Origin: an uncultured Elusimicrobiales bacterium | Lineage (GTDB): Bacteria > Elusimicrobiota > Elusimicrobia > Elusimicrobiales > Elusimicrobiaceae | Length of the DNA: 64,000 nucleotides | Direction: 5' to 3' | Assembly: GCA_944327085.1 (NCBI GenBank) | Contig: CALVGG010000005.1 | Location: 62,001 to 126,000, forward strand | Translations under genes and position numbers: made by a program | The notes under the pieces: model-generated | Database searches by the model: none | The model's input: the letters and a program-made list of their open reading frames with translations, nothing else | Told to the model about the DNA's origin: nothing | In this document: in pieces, positions 52,943 to 63,156 of the stretch | Numbering within the stretch: position 1 is the first letter of the stretch | How the letters are laid out: each line of letters opens with the position of its first letter

Positions 52943-53204
52943 GGCGCAGCAACGCCGGGAAGTTACAATTTCACTATTTTTGGAACCGAACATTGTTTGG
53001 TGAGCTTTTAACTTAGTTAAAGGCATTCTTAACGTCCAAAAATAGTCGTTTGAGGCATAGAAAACTGGAACTGATCCCTCTGGTTTTTTATGCCAAGTGT
53101 TTTCGTGTTTTTATAAAGCACGAAAACCACGGCTATTATATTTGGGTTACGTTAAGAAGCTCAAGTTTAATGGCCGTTTTTTATGGCAGTTCCTAAAAAG
53201 TGAA
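52943..53204 (+). ncRNA. Candidate structured RNA between queA and yrbL
   Basis: This 360-bp gap has no open frame but strong nested pairing. A closing stem joins TTCACT, TTTT and GGAAC (52970-52986) to GTTCC, AAAA and AGTGAA (53189-53204). Inside, TGAGCTT (53001-53007) pairs with AAGCTCA (53157-53163), stacked on CTTAACGT (53028-53035) with ACGTTAAG (53149-53156). That stem encloses two hairpins: 15 bp (53054-53068 with 53080-53094) and 9 bp (53099-53107 with 53119-53127). A short GGCG hairpin precedes (52943-52956). It could be a cis leader of yrbL or an independent RNA. I could not match it to tmRNA, RNase P, SRP, 6S or preQ1 riboswitches. Confidence 0.55.
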
Positions 53205-53236
53205 GGATCGTCCATCACAACAACCAGGAGGCCATA

Positions 53237-55064
<1,828 letters not shown>

Positions 55065-55069
55065 AAATT

Positions 55070-55094
55070 ACCCCGCCTGCAGGCGGGGTTTTTT
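55070..55094 (+). terminator. Intrinsic terminator of tgt
   Basis: ACCCCGCC pairs with GGCGGGGT around TGCA, then TTTTTT, five bases after the stop codon. Confidence 0.93.
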
Positions 55095-55144
55095 ATGGGA
55101 TATCCTGTACCCAAAAACCAAACTTTTCCCCCTTTTGGCACACA

Positions 55145-55174
55145 AAAAACGCCCTGCTTTGGCAGGGCGTTTTT
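55145..55174. terminator. Bidirectional intrinsic terminator
   Basis: AAAAACGCCCTGC (55145-55157) pairs perfectly with GCAGGGCGTTTTT (55162-55174) around TTTG. It ends the minus-strand ddl unit and backs up the tgt terminator. Confidence 0.93.
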
Positions 55175-55205
55175 AAATAGGGAAATAAAACAGAAAAAAT
55201 AATTT

Positions 55206-55655
55206 TTATGCTTCTTTTTGAGTTTCCTTTTTAACGGCGGGGGCTGGCAATAAATAAAATATTAAATATGCTTTAAACAGCTCCAGCGTGAAAGACAAAG
55301 AAATAAAAACGTATTTGTATACGCTTAATTCCTGCACCGTCATTTGGTGGGACACATAATACAGCCGCCCCAGCATTCTAATAAGCGGCGTAAAAGTAAA
55401 ATCCGCATTGCTCCACAGGGCCAGCAGCGCCTGCAACAAGGCCAGCACAAACACAAACCGCTCCCGCAGCAATATAAACACCGCTTGCCCCGCATACAGA
55501 ATTAAAAACCCCAAATGCAGGCGCAGCAATATGCCGCCGCTTAAAACGTCCTCCCACAACAGTACAAAATTTACCAAAGCGCCAAACAGACAGAAAATAA
55601 AAATTACTTTCAGCCATATGTTTAAACGCATAAAAGAGGATAGAAGTTTGTGCAT
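55206..55655 (-). CDS. Small four-helix membrane protein of unknown function
   Basis: A 149-residue protein with four hydrophobic segments (about 13-33, 41-61, 64-84, 110-133) and a Lys/Glu-rich C-terminal tail. I recognise no family. It starts four bases after the ddl stop and ends the unit just before a terminator, so it is probably cotranscribed with ddl and linked to envelope work, but this rests on position only. Confidence 0.7.
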   Translation of the reverse strand: MHKLLSSFMRLNIWLKVIFIFCLFGALVNFVLLWEDVLSGGILLRLHLGFLILYAGQAVFILLRERFVFVLALLQALLALWSNADFTFTPLIRMLGRLYYVSHQMTVQELSVYKYVFISLSFTLELFKAYLIFYLLPAPAVKKETQKEA

Positions 55656-55659
55656 ATAC

Positions 55660-56733
55660 TTATCTGTTTAATTGCAGTTTAGCCTTTTCTTGATGAACCT
55701 GTAAAGCTATTTGGATTAAGCCGTCCAAAATATCCGTATATTTATAGCCGCTGGCTTCAAACAATTGCGGGAACAGGCTGGTTTCGCTCATGCCCGGCAG
55801 GGTGTTAATTTCGGAAAAATAATATTTGCCGTCTTTGCCCAGCAAAAAATCTACCCGTGCCAAACCGCACGCACGCAACGCCGAAAACACAGTCAAAGCA
55901 TCACGCTGCATTTGCTCTTGCATAGCAGGGGGTATATCGGCCGGTACGCGCGTTTCGCACCCGCCCTGCACCAGGTACTTGGCTTCATAGTCAAAAAACT
56001 CATTAGCCAGCATTTTCAGCTCCCCGCAGGAGGATGCCTTGGCAGCAGGGCCGCAGCCGTATAAAGCGCAAAAAATTTCGCGCGCGTTATCCACGCCTTT
56101 TTCTACCAGCACAAATTCGTCAAACGCCAAGGCTTTTTCAATAGCAGGGTGAAGCTCTTCCGCCGTTTTTACTTTGGTTACCCCCACGGAAGAGCCCAAA
56201 CTCATCGGTTTTACAAATACGGGGTAGCCTTGCCGGCCGGCCCAGGCTTCCAGGGCGGCGCGGTCATACGCTTGCCCGCGGCGGATTTTTTGATAAGGCA
56301 GTACCGCCACCCCGTGCTGCTGAGCCACCAATTTGGTAATTTCTTTGTCCATCCCCATGGCTGACGCCAACACCCCACACCCTACATACGGGGTGTTAAT
56401 ACTTTCCAAAAGGCCCTGCAAAACGCCGTCTTCGCCATTGGTTCCGTGCAAAACGGGGAAAAACACGTCCACACTGAGTTTAAAAGAACCGTCCGGGCTG
56501 ATTAACTGGCAGTCCGGCAGCAGGCAGGGGGTAAGCGGCTTATCCTGCGGGGTTTGTTCACTGCACGCGGTTTGTAAAAACCAATGGCCTTGGCGGCTGA
56601 TAAAAATGGGAAAAACGGTATATTTGTCCTTCTGTGCGCTTAGCAAACGGCAAACGGTTTGCGCACTGTGGACGGAGACTTCATGTTCGGTGGATTTACC
56701 GCCGTATAATACGGCAATTTTTAAAGGCTGCAT
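55660..56733 (-). CDS. ddl: D-alanine--D-alanine ligase
   Basis: A 357-residue ATP-grasp ligase that makes the D-Ala-D-Ala end of peptidoglycan precursors. Signatures: YGGKSTEHEVSVHSAQTV (glycine-rich start), HGTNGEDGVLQG, PVFVKPMSLGSSVGVTKV (ATP site), and DFLLGKDGKYYFSEINTLPGMSETSLFP with metal-binding Glu and Asn. The Tyr/Ser residues that set D-Ala specificity lie in the usual regions. The AAGGAG site is only a few bases beyond a terminator hairpin of the preceding gene. Confidence 0.96.
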   Translation of the reverse strand: MQPLKIAVLYGGKSTEHEVSVHSAQTVCRLLSAQKDKYTVFPIFISRQGHWFLQTACSEQTPQDKPLTPCLLPDCQLISPDGSFKLSVDVFFPVLHGTNGEDGVLQGLLESINTPYVGCGVLASAMGMDKEITKLVAQQHGVAVLPYQKIRRGQAYDRAALEAWAGRQGYPVFVKPMSLGSSVGVTKVKTAEELHPAIEKALAFDEFVLVEKGVDNAREIFCALYGCGPAAKASSCGELKMLANEFFDYEAKYLVQGGCETRVPADIPPAMQEQMQRDALTVFSALRACGLARVDFLLGKDGKYYFSEINTLPGMSETSLFPQLFEASGYKYTDILDGLIQIALQVHQEKAKLQLNR

Positions 56734-56751
56734 AGATAAAAACTCCTTATA

Positions 56752-56777
56752 AAAAGCCTGACTTTCATCAGGCTTTT
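56752..56777 (-). terminator. Terminator-like hairpin between coiled-coil gene and ddl
   Basis: AAAAGCCTGA (56752-56761) pairs with TCAGGCTTTT (56768-56777), followed on the minus strand by TTTTTAT. The ddl ribosome site starts right after the T run, leaving no room for a separate promoter downstream of the hairpin. Confidence 0.8.
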
Positions 56778-56786
56778 AAAAAACGG

Positions 56787-58685
56787 TTATTTGTCTTCCC
56801 GGAAGATGGACCATTTCATTCGGCCGATAAAGCTGTCCGTTTTCTCCAGGAAATCCTCCCCCGGGCCGAAATCGTCCTGAGCTATGGGCTGGGCCACTTT
56901 AATTTCCGGCAGGTCTTCCTCGCTGCGCACCTTGGGGCGCAAAGTTTCGGTCACTTCTACGGGCACCTCGTTAATGGGCAGGACTTTGGGCGCGGCAGGT
57001 TTAACAGGCTGCGGCGCCTTGTGCACCTGCACCAGGGCAGGGGCATCCGGCGGCAAGGGTTTATGCGGGGCAGCCGGCGGAGCAGGCGGCACAGGCCCCT
57101 GCACCACATGGCTGGAACGAAGGTTCTTGTTTTCGTTCGATAAACTTTCTTTTTCCTGTTCCAATTCGCCTTTTTGTTTAAGCAAAAGGTCTTTTTCCTG
57201 GGTTAAGGTTTGCTTTTGCTGTTCCAGCAAAGAGCGTTCCTGCGCCCAGTTGTCTTTTTGACGGGTTAAAAATTCTTTTTCACGCGTAAGGGAGGCTTGC
57301 TCACGCTGGAGCTCCTCGTTCGCCGCGTTTAATTCTTCCGTCTTGCGGGCCAATTCTTCGTTAACCGTGCGCAACTGCTCTTGATTGCGAAGCAGGGCCT
57401 CGTTATTATCATGCAAAGAGGCCGCCTGGCGGGTTAAATCCTGATTGGCCGTCTGCAAGGCGTCGCGCTCGCCGGATAAGTGGGCGTTTTGCGCGGTAAG
57501 CACGTCAATTTTGCGTTTCAAATCTTCAATAACCGCGTCGTTGCGGTTGATTTTTTCCAACAATTCTTTAAAGTTGGCTTCCAGCAATTGTTTTTCCTGC
57601 AGCACGGCTTCCAGCTGTTCCTGCACGGCGGCCAGCTTGGCGGCCAGTTCGTCGCGCTCTTCTTCCAGCGTGCGGATGCGCTCCCCAAAGACCGACATCT
57701 GCTGACGGGACTTGCCGGCATATTCGTTTTCCAAATCGCTCAAAGAAGCTTTTAAATCTTCCAGCTCTTTGGTTTTGGCTTCATACTTGGCCAGCAGTTC
57801 TTCTTTTTCAGAAGCAATGGTGTGCAGTTTTAAATTTTCCGCTTTTAAGGATTCAATTTCTTCCACCTGCTTCATGCAGACGTTGGAAATTTCATGCAGT
57901 TGGTTTTCCAAGCTGCTTACTTTTTGCTGGTACTGCTGCTTGATGGAAATGATGCGGCCTTCAAAATTAAAGGATTTAAAGCGTTCTTCGGCCGCGGTTA
58001 ACTGTTCGCGCAAAGACAGGATTTCTTTGGCTTGCTCGGCCGATTTTTTAAGGGCTTCCATTTTTTCCTGCTGAACTTTTTTAATTTCTCTGTCCAGCGC
58101 GCTGTTTACCGCTTTTAACTGGGAAGCCTTTTGATGCAAACTGGTAATAATGCGTTCTTTTTCTTCGCGCTCTTTGCGGGCGTTTTCTTCCTGCTGGGCG
58201 CGGTAAGTTTCCGGCTCAAAGGTGGAAATATCCGCCGCGTTTACGGACGGGAAAGCCGGGGCTTTATCGTCAAACCCGCGGCGCACGGCCGTATCGGTAT
58301 ACCCCAGCACGCGGGCCGTTTGGGCGCGGGAAAGGGTTTCCACACTGGCTTTTAAACTGTTGATGGTATCGGCCAGGCCGGAGAGGAAAGAATCTTTATC
58401 TTTTTGGCTTTCTACGGCCTCGCGGGTGCGGGCCAGTTCGGTTAAGATTTTATCGTTCTGAGAGGCGGACGCTTCAAAGCGTTCTTCCAATTCCTGTATT
58501 TTTTCTTCCAGCTTTTCAAACGAACGGTTATACTGGGCCTGACGGTTGGCGGCGTTTAATTGTTTTTTGCCGTCAAATTTTTCTTGGCGGGGCATGGGGT
58601 CTGCCGGGGGCAATTCCTGCATCCGGAAACGTTCCAAAAAGTCTGAAAAATCCGTTTGTCCGTCAAATTCGGTATCAAAAGCCAT
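56787..58685 (-). CDS. Long coiled-coil protein of unknown function
   Basis: A 632-residue cytoplasmic protein. A short acidic N-terminus (DTEFDGQTDFSDFLERF) is followed by almost continuous heptads from about residue 45 to 525, first with breaks, then very regular with near-repeats such as LTREKEFLTRQKDNW, LTQEKDLLLKQKGELEQEK. A Pro/Ala-rich linker (about 535-575) and a short conserved-looking end (LPEIKVAQP, GEDFLEKTDSFIGRMKWS) follow. It has no signal peptide or enzyme motif. Its own strong promoter and a terminator make it nearly monocistronic. A cytoskeletal or cell-pole scaffold role is possible; unknown. Confidence 0.75.
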   Translation of the reverse strand: MAFDTEFDGQTDFSDFLERFRMQELPPADPMPRQEKFDGKKQLNAANRQAQYNRSFEKLEEKIQELEERFEASASQNDKILTELARTREAVESQKDKDSFLSGLADTINSLKASVETLSRAQTARVLGYTDTAVRRGFDDKAPAFPSVNAADISTFEPETYRAQQEENARKEREEKERIITSLHQKASQLKAVNSALDREIKKVQQEKMEALKKSAEQAKEILSLREQLTAAEERFKSFNFEGRIISIKQQYQQKVSSLENQLHEISNVCMKQVEEIESLKAENLKLHTIASEKEELLAKYEAKTKELEDLKASLSDLENEYAGKSRQQMSVFGERIRTLEEERDELAAKLAAVQEQLEAVLQEKQLLEANFKELLEKINRNDAVIEDLKRKIDVLTAQNAHLSGERDALQTANQDLTRQAASLHDNNEALLRNQEQLRTVNEELARKTEELNAANEELQREQASLTREKEFLTRQKDNWAQERSLLEQQKQTLTQEKDLLLKQKGELEQEKESLSNENKNLRSSHVVQGPVPPAPPAAPHKPLPPDAPALVQVHKAPQPVKPAAPKVLPINEVPVEVTETLRPKVRSEEDLPEIKVAQPIAQDDFGPGEDFLEKTDSFIGRMKWSIFREDK

Positions 58686-58720
58686 GGTAAATCCCTAGAA
58701 GAAAAATGAACGTACACTAA

Positions 58721-58749
58721 ATTTAATCACAATACGAGGAAAGTGTCAA
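58721..58749 (-). promoter_or_regulatory. Sigma70-type promoter of coiled-coil gene
   Basis: Minus strand TTGACA (58749-58744) with TTAAAT (58726-58721) 17 bases on. An AGGGA site precedes the ATG at 58685. Confidence 0.75.
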
Positions 58750-58787
58750 GTTAAAAACACGCTTTTCTCACACGGGAAAGGGGTTTT

Positions 58788-60035
58788 TTATTTTTTCCCC
58801 CGCTCAAGCAGTTTTTGGCGCACCAGCCCCACCAAATAAAAAGACCCCGTACACACCACTTTTTGCGCGTGGAACGCGGCTGAAAACGCGCGGGAAGGAT
58901 CTTTAAAAAACCGCACTTTTACCCCTTTGGGAAGGGCGGATAAAATATCCTGTTTATCCGCACCGCGCTTTACGCTGGGGATAGTAACAATAATGTCTTT
59001 AAAATGAGGGCAAAGCAAAGCAAGCAGTTTTTTGTAGTCTTTGTCTTTCATAAAACCGCATAACAGGGTGGCATCCTGCGCGTAAGGGGTTTTGGCCAAG
59101 AACTCTAAAAACAATTCCACTGCCTGGGCGTTGTGGGCCCCGTCAAACACAAAGGTTTTGCCCGCTTGGCTTAATACTTCAAACCGGCCGGGCAGGCGCA
59201 CCCCCGCAAAAGCGCGGGCGATGGCGGCGTCCTCTATTTTTAAATATTTTGCCAGCCGGTACACCACACACGCGTTGATACCCTGGCGCCGGCCCAAAAC
59301 AGAAAGCGGCCACTCCTGCCCGTCTTTGGTACGCAGAATGGTTTGATTGTTTACAAAATCAAAGGCGTACTCATAAAAGGGTTCCCCCTCGCCTATAAAA
59401 TAAAGCGGGGCGTGTTTTTCTTTGGCGGCTTTTTTTATTTCTTCGCGCGCGGAAGGGTTTACCGTGCCCGAAAAGCAAGGCACGCCGGGCTTAATAATGC
59501 CGGCTTTTTCCCGCGCTATTTGAGATAGAGACGAGCCCAGCAGCTGCATATGGTCCAACCCAATAGACGTAATTACACACGCCGCCGGAGAGCAAATATT
59601 GGTGGGGTCTTTTCGCCCGCCAAGGCCCGTTTCCAACACGGCATACTGCACGCCCGCACGGGCAAAATGGCACAAGGCGGCCGCGGTAAGAATTTCAAAA
59701 AAGTTCAGTTCCTGCTCTTCTTCCTGAAAAACCTGAAGCACGGCGTCCGTAAATTCCTGACGGGAAACCGGGGCCCCGTTTACTTGTATGCGTTCGCAAG
59801 GGTCACACAAATGCGGGGAAACAAACAGCCCCGTTTTAAAGCCCGCCTCTTTAAGCACCTGCGCAGTGAGGATAGAAACAGAGCCTTTGCCGTTGGTGCC
59901 GGCTACGTGGATAATTTTAAAACGGTTCTGCGGGTTGCCCAGCCGCTCAAGCAAAGCGCGCAAGCCTTCCAGCCCGGCCCCGCAACCCACGCCCGTTCTG
60001 GTTAAAATATAATCAAATACAATTTTAAAACTCAT
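58788..60035 (-). CDS. folC: Folylpolyglutamate/dihydrofolate synthase
   Basis: A 415-residue Mur-ligase-like enzyme that adds glutamate to folates (and may make dihydrofolate). The P-loop is HVAGTNGKGSVS (about 44-55), with FVSPHLCDPCERIQVNG, the ITSIGLDHMQLLG segment and the C-terminal FDGAHNAQAV. FolC is the best reading; the location next to murA is not diagnostic. It overlaps murA by 11 bp. Confidence 0.94.
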   Translation of the reverse strand: MSFKIVFDYILTRTGVGCGAGLEGLRALLERLGNPQNRFKIIHVAGTNGKGSVSILTAQVLKEAGFKTGLFVSPHLCDPCERIQVNGAPVSRQEFTDAVLQVFQEEEQELNFFEILTAAALCHFARAGVQYAVLETGLGGRKDPTNICSPAACVITSIGLDHMQLLGSSLSQIAREKAGIIKPGVPCFSGTVNPSAREEIKKAAKEKHAPLYFIGEGEPFYEYAFDFVNNQTILRTKDGQEWPLSVLGRRQGINACVVYRLAKYLKIEDAAIARAFAGVRLPGRFEVLSQAGKTFVFDGAHNAQAVELFLEFLAKTPYAQDATLLCGFMKDKDYKKLLALLCPHFKDIIVTIPSVKRGADKQDILSALPKGVKVRFFKDPSRAFSAAFHAQKVVCTGSFYLVGLVRQKLLERGKK

Positions 60036-61296
60036 TTTTATCCGGGTTATAACGGCGGATATCCGCCCCCAAAGCCGTTAGTTTTTGCTCCAAATCTTCG
60101 TAACCGCGGTCTATATGATAAACGCGTTCAATTTCCGTGGTGCCCTGCGCGGCCAAGCCCGCAATGACCAAGGCCATGCCGCCGCGTAAGTCAGACGCCA
60201 TAACATGAGCGCCGGAAAGTTTTTCCACCCCGTTTATGCGGGCAATGCTTTTTTCCGTTAAAATATCTGCCCCCATACGCACCAGTTCCGGCGCGTGCAT
60301 AAAACGGTTTTCAAAAATGTCTTCGTCAATTTCGCTGGCGCCGTCGCACAAAGTCATCAACGTCATCCACGGAGCCTGCAAATCCGTGGCAAAACCCGGG
60401 TAAGGGGCGGTTTTCATACGCATGGGTTTTAAGCGCCCTTCGTAAGGAAGCACATGCACACTGCGGGAGGTAATTTCCAGCGGAACGCCCGCCTCTTGCA
60501 AATCTTCAAGCAAAATGGAGTTATGCTCCGGCACGCAGTCTTCCACCACCACGTCCCCGCGGGTGGCCGCGGCGGCAATCATATAAGAACCCGATTCAAT
60601 ACGGTCCGCCACCACGCTGTGTTCAGCCCCGTGTAAAGAAGCTTTGCCATGCACCACCAAATTGCCTTTGGCGTCCGCCGTAATATCGGCCCCCATTTTG
60701 CGCAAGAATTCTACCACGTCGTCCACTTCCGGCTCTTTGGCTACGTTTTCCAACACGGTTTCCCCTTCAATCAAGCAGGCGCACATCAGTAAGTTCTGCG
60801 TGGCACCCACACTGGGAAAGCGCAACACAATTTTGGCCGGCTGCAAAGCCTGGGCCTGCAAAATGACATTGCCTTGCTGGGTAATAGCCGTAGCGCCCAG
60901 TTTTTCAAACCCTTTTAAATGGATATCCACCGGGCGCACGCCAATGGCGCAGCCGCCGGGCAAAGGGATCTCGGCTTTCTTAAAACGGGCCAACAGCGGC
61001 CCCGCCACCCAAAAACTGGCGCGCATTTGCTTGACCAGTTCATAAGGCAGGCTGTTTTTGAGGGGCCCGTCGGCCGTGATGGTAGCGGTGCCGTTGACGT
61101 ATTCAATTTTTTTGCCTAAATATTCCAAAATTTTAAGTGTGGTGCGCACGTCGCGCAAGTTGGGAACGCGGTGGATAATGCAGGGTTCGTCCGTCAGTAA
61201 TGTGGCTACCAAAATGGGAAGAGAAGCGTTTTTGCTTCCGCTGGTGTGCACGGTGCCTTGCAATTTTTTACCGCCGTTAATAATAAAACGATCCAT
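60025..61296 (-). CDS. murA: UDP-N-acetylglucosamine 1-carboxyvinyltransferase
   Basis: A 423-residue enzyme for the first committed step of peptidoglycan synthesis. Lys22 and Asn23 (GSKNAS) contact substrate, and the active-site cysteine is Cys116 in GGCAIGVRP. Because this position is Cys, sensitivity to fosfomycin is expected from family knowledge. Length is normal. An AAGGAG site precedes the ATG. It lies in the common order prfA-prmC-murA. Confidence 0.97.
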   Translation of the reverse strand: MDRFIINGGKKLQGTVHTSGSKNASLPILVATLLTDEPCIIHRVPNLRDVRTTLKILEYLGKKIEYVNGTATITADGPLKNSLPYELVKQMRASFWVAGPLLARFKKAEIPLPGGCAIGVRPVDIHLKGFEKLGATAITQQGNVILQAQALQPAKIVLRFPSVGATQNLLMCACLIEGETVLENVAKEPEVDDVVEFLRKMGADITADAKGNLVVHGKASLHGAEHSVVADRIESGSYMIAAAATRGDVVVEDCVPEHNSILLEDLQEAGVPLEITSRSVHVLPYEGRLKPMRMKTAPYPGFATDLQAPWMTLMTLCDGASEIDEDIFENRFMHAPELVRMGADILTEKSIARINGVEKLSGAHVMASDLRGGMALVIAGLAAQGTTEIERVYHIDRGYEDLEQKLTALGADIRRYNPDKNEF

Positions 61297-61328
61297 AAAC
61301 TCTCCTTACAATATGCTCAATAATTAGT

Positions 61329-62174
61329 TTAAATTTTACGGGCAAGAACAAAACGGTCTATTCCAAATATATCTTTTTTTACTTCGGCCTGCCAGCCCCG
61401 CGCACAAAGCGCCTGGGCTACCCCCGCAGGCTGCCCCAGGCAAAGTTCCAGCCCCAGCACGCAGCCGGGTGCGGCAAAACGGGGCAAAGCGTCCAATATT
61501 TGGCGGGTTAGCTGCAGGCCGTCCGCACCGCCGTCCAGCGCCAGGGCCGGTTCCCGCTGTACTTCGCGCGCTAAAGCCGGTATATCGCCAGACGGGATAT
61601 ACGGAGGATTGGAAACAATTAAATCAAACTCACCCTCCAGCCGTTCAAATAAGTTACTTTGCACAAACCGGATGCGCTTTGCCAGTTGATAAGTTTGCGC
61701 GTTGGCACGGGCAACCTGCAACGCGGCCGGGGATACGTCCGACGCGGTAACACGCGCCTGTTTAAAAGCACGCGCCAGTGCCAGGGCAATACAGCCGCTT
61801 CCCGTGCATAAATCCAAAATGCGTATGGCAGACTGCGGGGCAAAAGCCCGGCAAGCAAGCTCCACCAAATTTTCTGTTTCCGGGCGGGGAATAAGCACCG
61901 CAGGGTTTACCGCTATATTCATACCGCAAAAGGGCTGAAAGCCCACAATATACGCCAGCGGCTCCCCCTGCGCGTGGCGGGCAAGCAGCGTTTCAAAAAT
62001 GCGCTGTTTATCCTCGGGCACCGGCTCCTGCCCAAAGGCCTCCAGCCAGGTGCGGCTTACCCCCAGCACATGCGCCAGCAAAAACTGCGCATTGGCGGCA
62101 GGGTCCTCGCTTCCGGACGTTTGCAAAAGTGCCCGGGCGGACTGCAAGACGGTATGCACGGTGGGCAAAGTCAT
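61329..62174 (-). CDS. prmC: Peptide chain release factor N5-glutamine methyltransferase
   Basis: A 281-residue S-adenosylmethionine-dependent enzyme that methylates the Gln of the GGQ motif in release factors. The catalytic motif is VSNPPYIP, the cofactor loop ILDLCTGSGCIALALA, and the helical N-terminal domain ends with ETENLVELA. Its substrate gene prfA lies upstream in the same unit. It overlaps the glycosyltransferase gene by four bases. Confidence 0.95.
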   Translation of the reverse strand: MTLPTVHTVLQSARALLQTSGSEDPAANAQFLLAHVLGVSRTWLEAFGQEPVPEDKQRIFETLLARHAQGEPLAYIVGFQPFCGMNIAVNPAVLIPRPETENLVELACRAFAPQSAIRILDLCTGSGCIALALARAFKQARVTASDVSPAALQVARANAQTYQLAKRIRFVQSNLFERLEGEFDLIVSNPPYIPSGDIPALAREVQREPALALDGGADGLQLTRQILDALPRFAAPGCVLGLELCLGQPAGVAQALCARGWQAEVKKDIFGIDRFVLARKI

Positions 62175-63145
62175 AATAAAGAGTCCAAAGCGTGAAGAAA
62201 TTCTTGGTACGGGAATAAATTGACGGAAGAAACGTCTGTTTTAATAATACGGGCGGAAGGATTGTCCGGGTCGTTATACATAGAATAGGTATTATAAAAA
62301 ATGACAGATTTTTTGCCAAAACCGCTGGCCACATGCGCCACCGCCGTATCCGGCGTAACCACCAGTTGGGCGCCTTCTATTAAGGCAAACAGGTCAAATA
62401 CGTCCCGCGTGGGGTAGACAAATAAAGTTTGTTTATTGGTACAGGCGGAAACATAATCGGCCACCCGCTCTTTTTGGCTGGGCATACAGGGAATGATTAT
62501 CGCTAGCCCGGTACGTGAAGCCAAATCCGGTGCGATGCGCAAAAAAGAAGATTTATTGAGGGACCGTGCCTCTACAGACCCGAACAAATTTAACACCGCA
62601 TATCCTTGGGGAGCATGTTTCTGCACAAAATCATCCCTCCGGGAGCGGTGCTGCGGAGAAAAAGGTAAATCATAACTGCGGGAAGGATTTTCCACCCCCA
62701 ATTGCCGCAGAATGGCTTGTTCGTGCTCGTTTCTGCGGCCGGGCACTTTACCTAAAGGCACGGGGCTTGTGTAACAATCCAACACTTTATCCCCACCGAT
62801 AATGCGCTTAAACAAAGTCCAGTTTTTATAAGGTTTTTCGCTGGAATCCAGCACCAAATCAAAATGGCGGCGGCGCAAACGCAAGGCGTGCCAGAGAAGG
62901 CTTACCCAATGTTGATGGGGGCGCAACACGCGGCGGATGGGAAGCGGGTAAATTTCATCAATATATTTAATAGCGCGCAAATACCCGACGGCAGAGCCAA
63001 AACACACCACCGTAATTTTAATATTGGGATTTGCTTTTTTAATTTCCCGGTAACAGCAGGAAGAGATCAACGCGTCCCCCAGGGAGCCTTCCCCCCGCAA
63101 CACCAGAATGTTTTTTAAATCCCGCACATTGGGAATTTTTTGCAT
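62171..63145 (-). CDS. Family 9 glycosyltransferase (heptosyltransferase-like)
   Basis: A 324-residue GT-B protein. The N-terminus NILVLRGEGSLGDALISSCC is the acceptor-side glycine loop, and VTPDTAVAHVASGFGKKSVIFYN is the GT9 donor-binding signature (D-T-A-V/H-A). Relatives add heptose to the lipopolysaccharide core, so it fits an outer membrane. The start at 63145 lies 12 bases after prfA; an upstream in-frame start would overlap prfA and encode a poor N-terminus. Sugar and acceptor are unknown. Confidence 0.88.
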   Translation of the reverse strand: MQKIPNVRDLKNILVLRGEGSLGDALISSCCYREIKKANPNIKITVVCFGSAVGYLRAIKYIDEIYPLPIRRVLRPHQHWVSLLWHALRLRRRHFDLVLDSSEKPYKNWTLFKRIIGGDKVLDCYTSPVPLGKVPGRRNEHEQAILRQLGVENPSRSYDLPFSPQHRSRRDDFVQKHAPQGYAVLNLFGSVEARSLNKSSFLRIAPDLASRTGLAIIIPCMPSQKERVADYVSACTNKQTLFVYPTRDVFDLFALIEGAQLVVTPDTAVAHVASGFGKKSVIFYNTYSMYNDPDNPSARIIKTDVSSVNLFPYQEFLHALDSLL

Positions 63146-63156
63146 ATTAAACCCGT

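Noticed and set aside
52943-53204. Known RNAs (tmRNA, RNase P, SRP, 6S, preQ1 riboswitch)
   Set aside because: The conserved core sequences of these classes are not present; the preQ1 idea came only from the queA and tgt neighbours.
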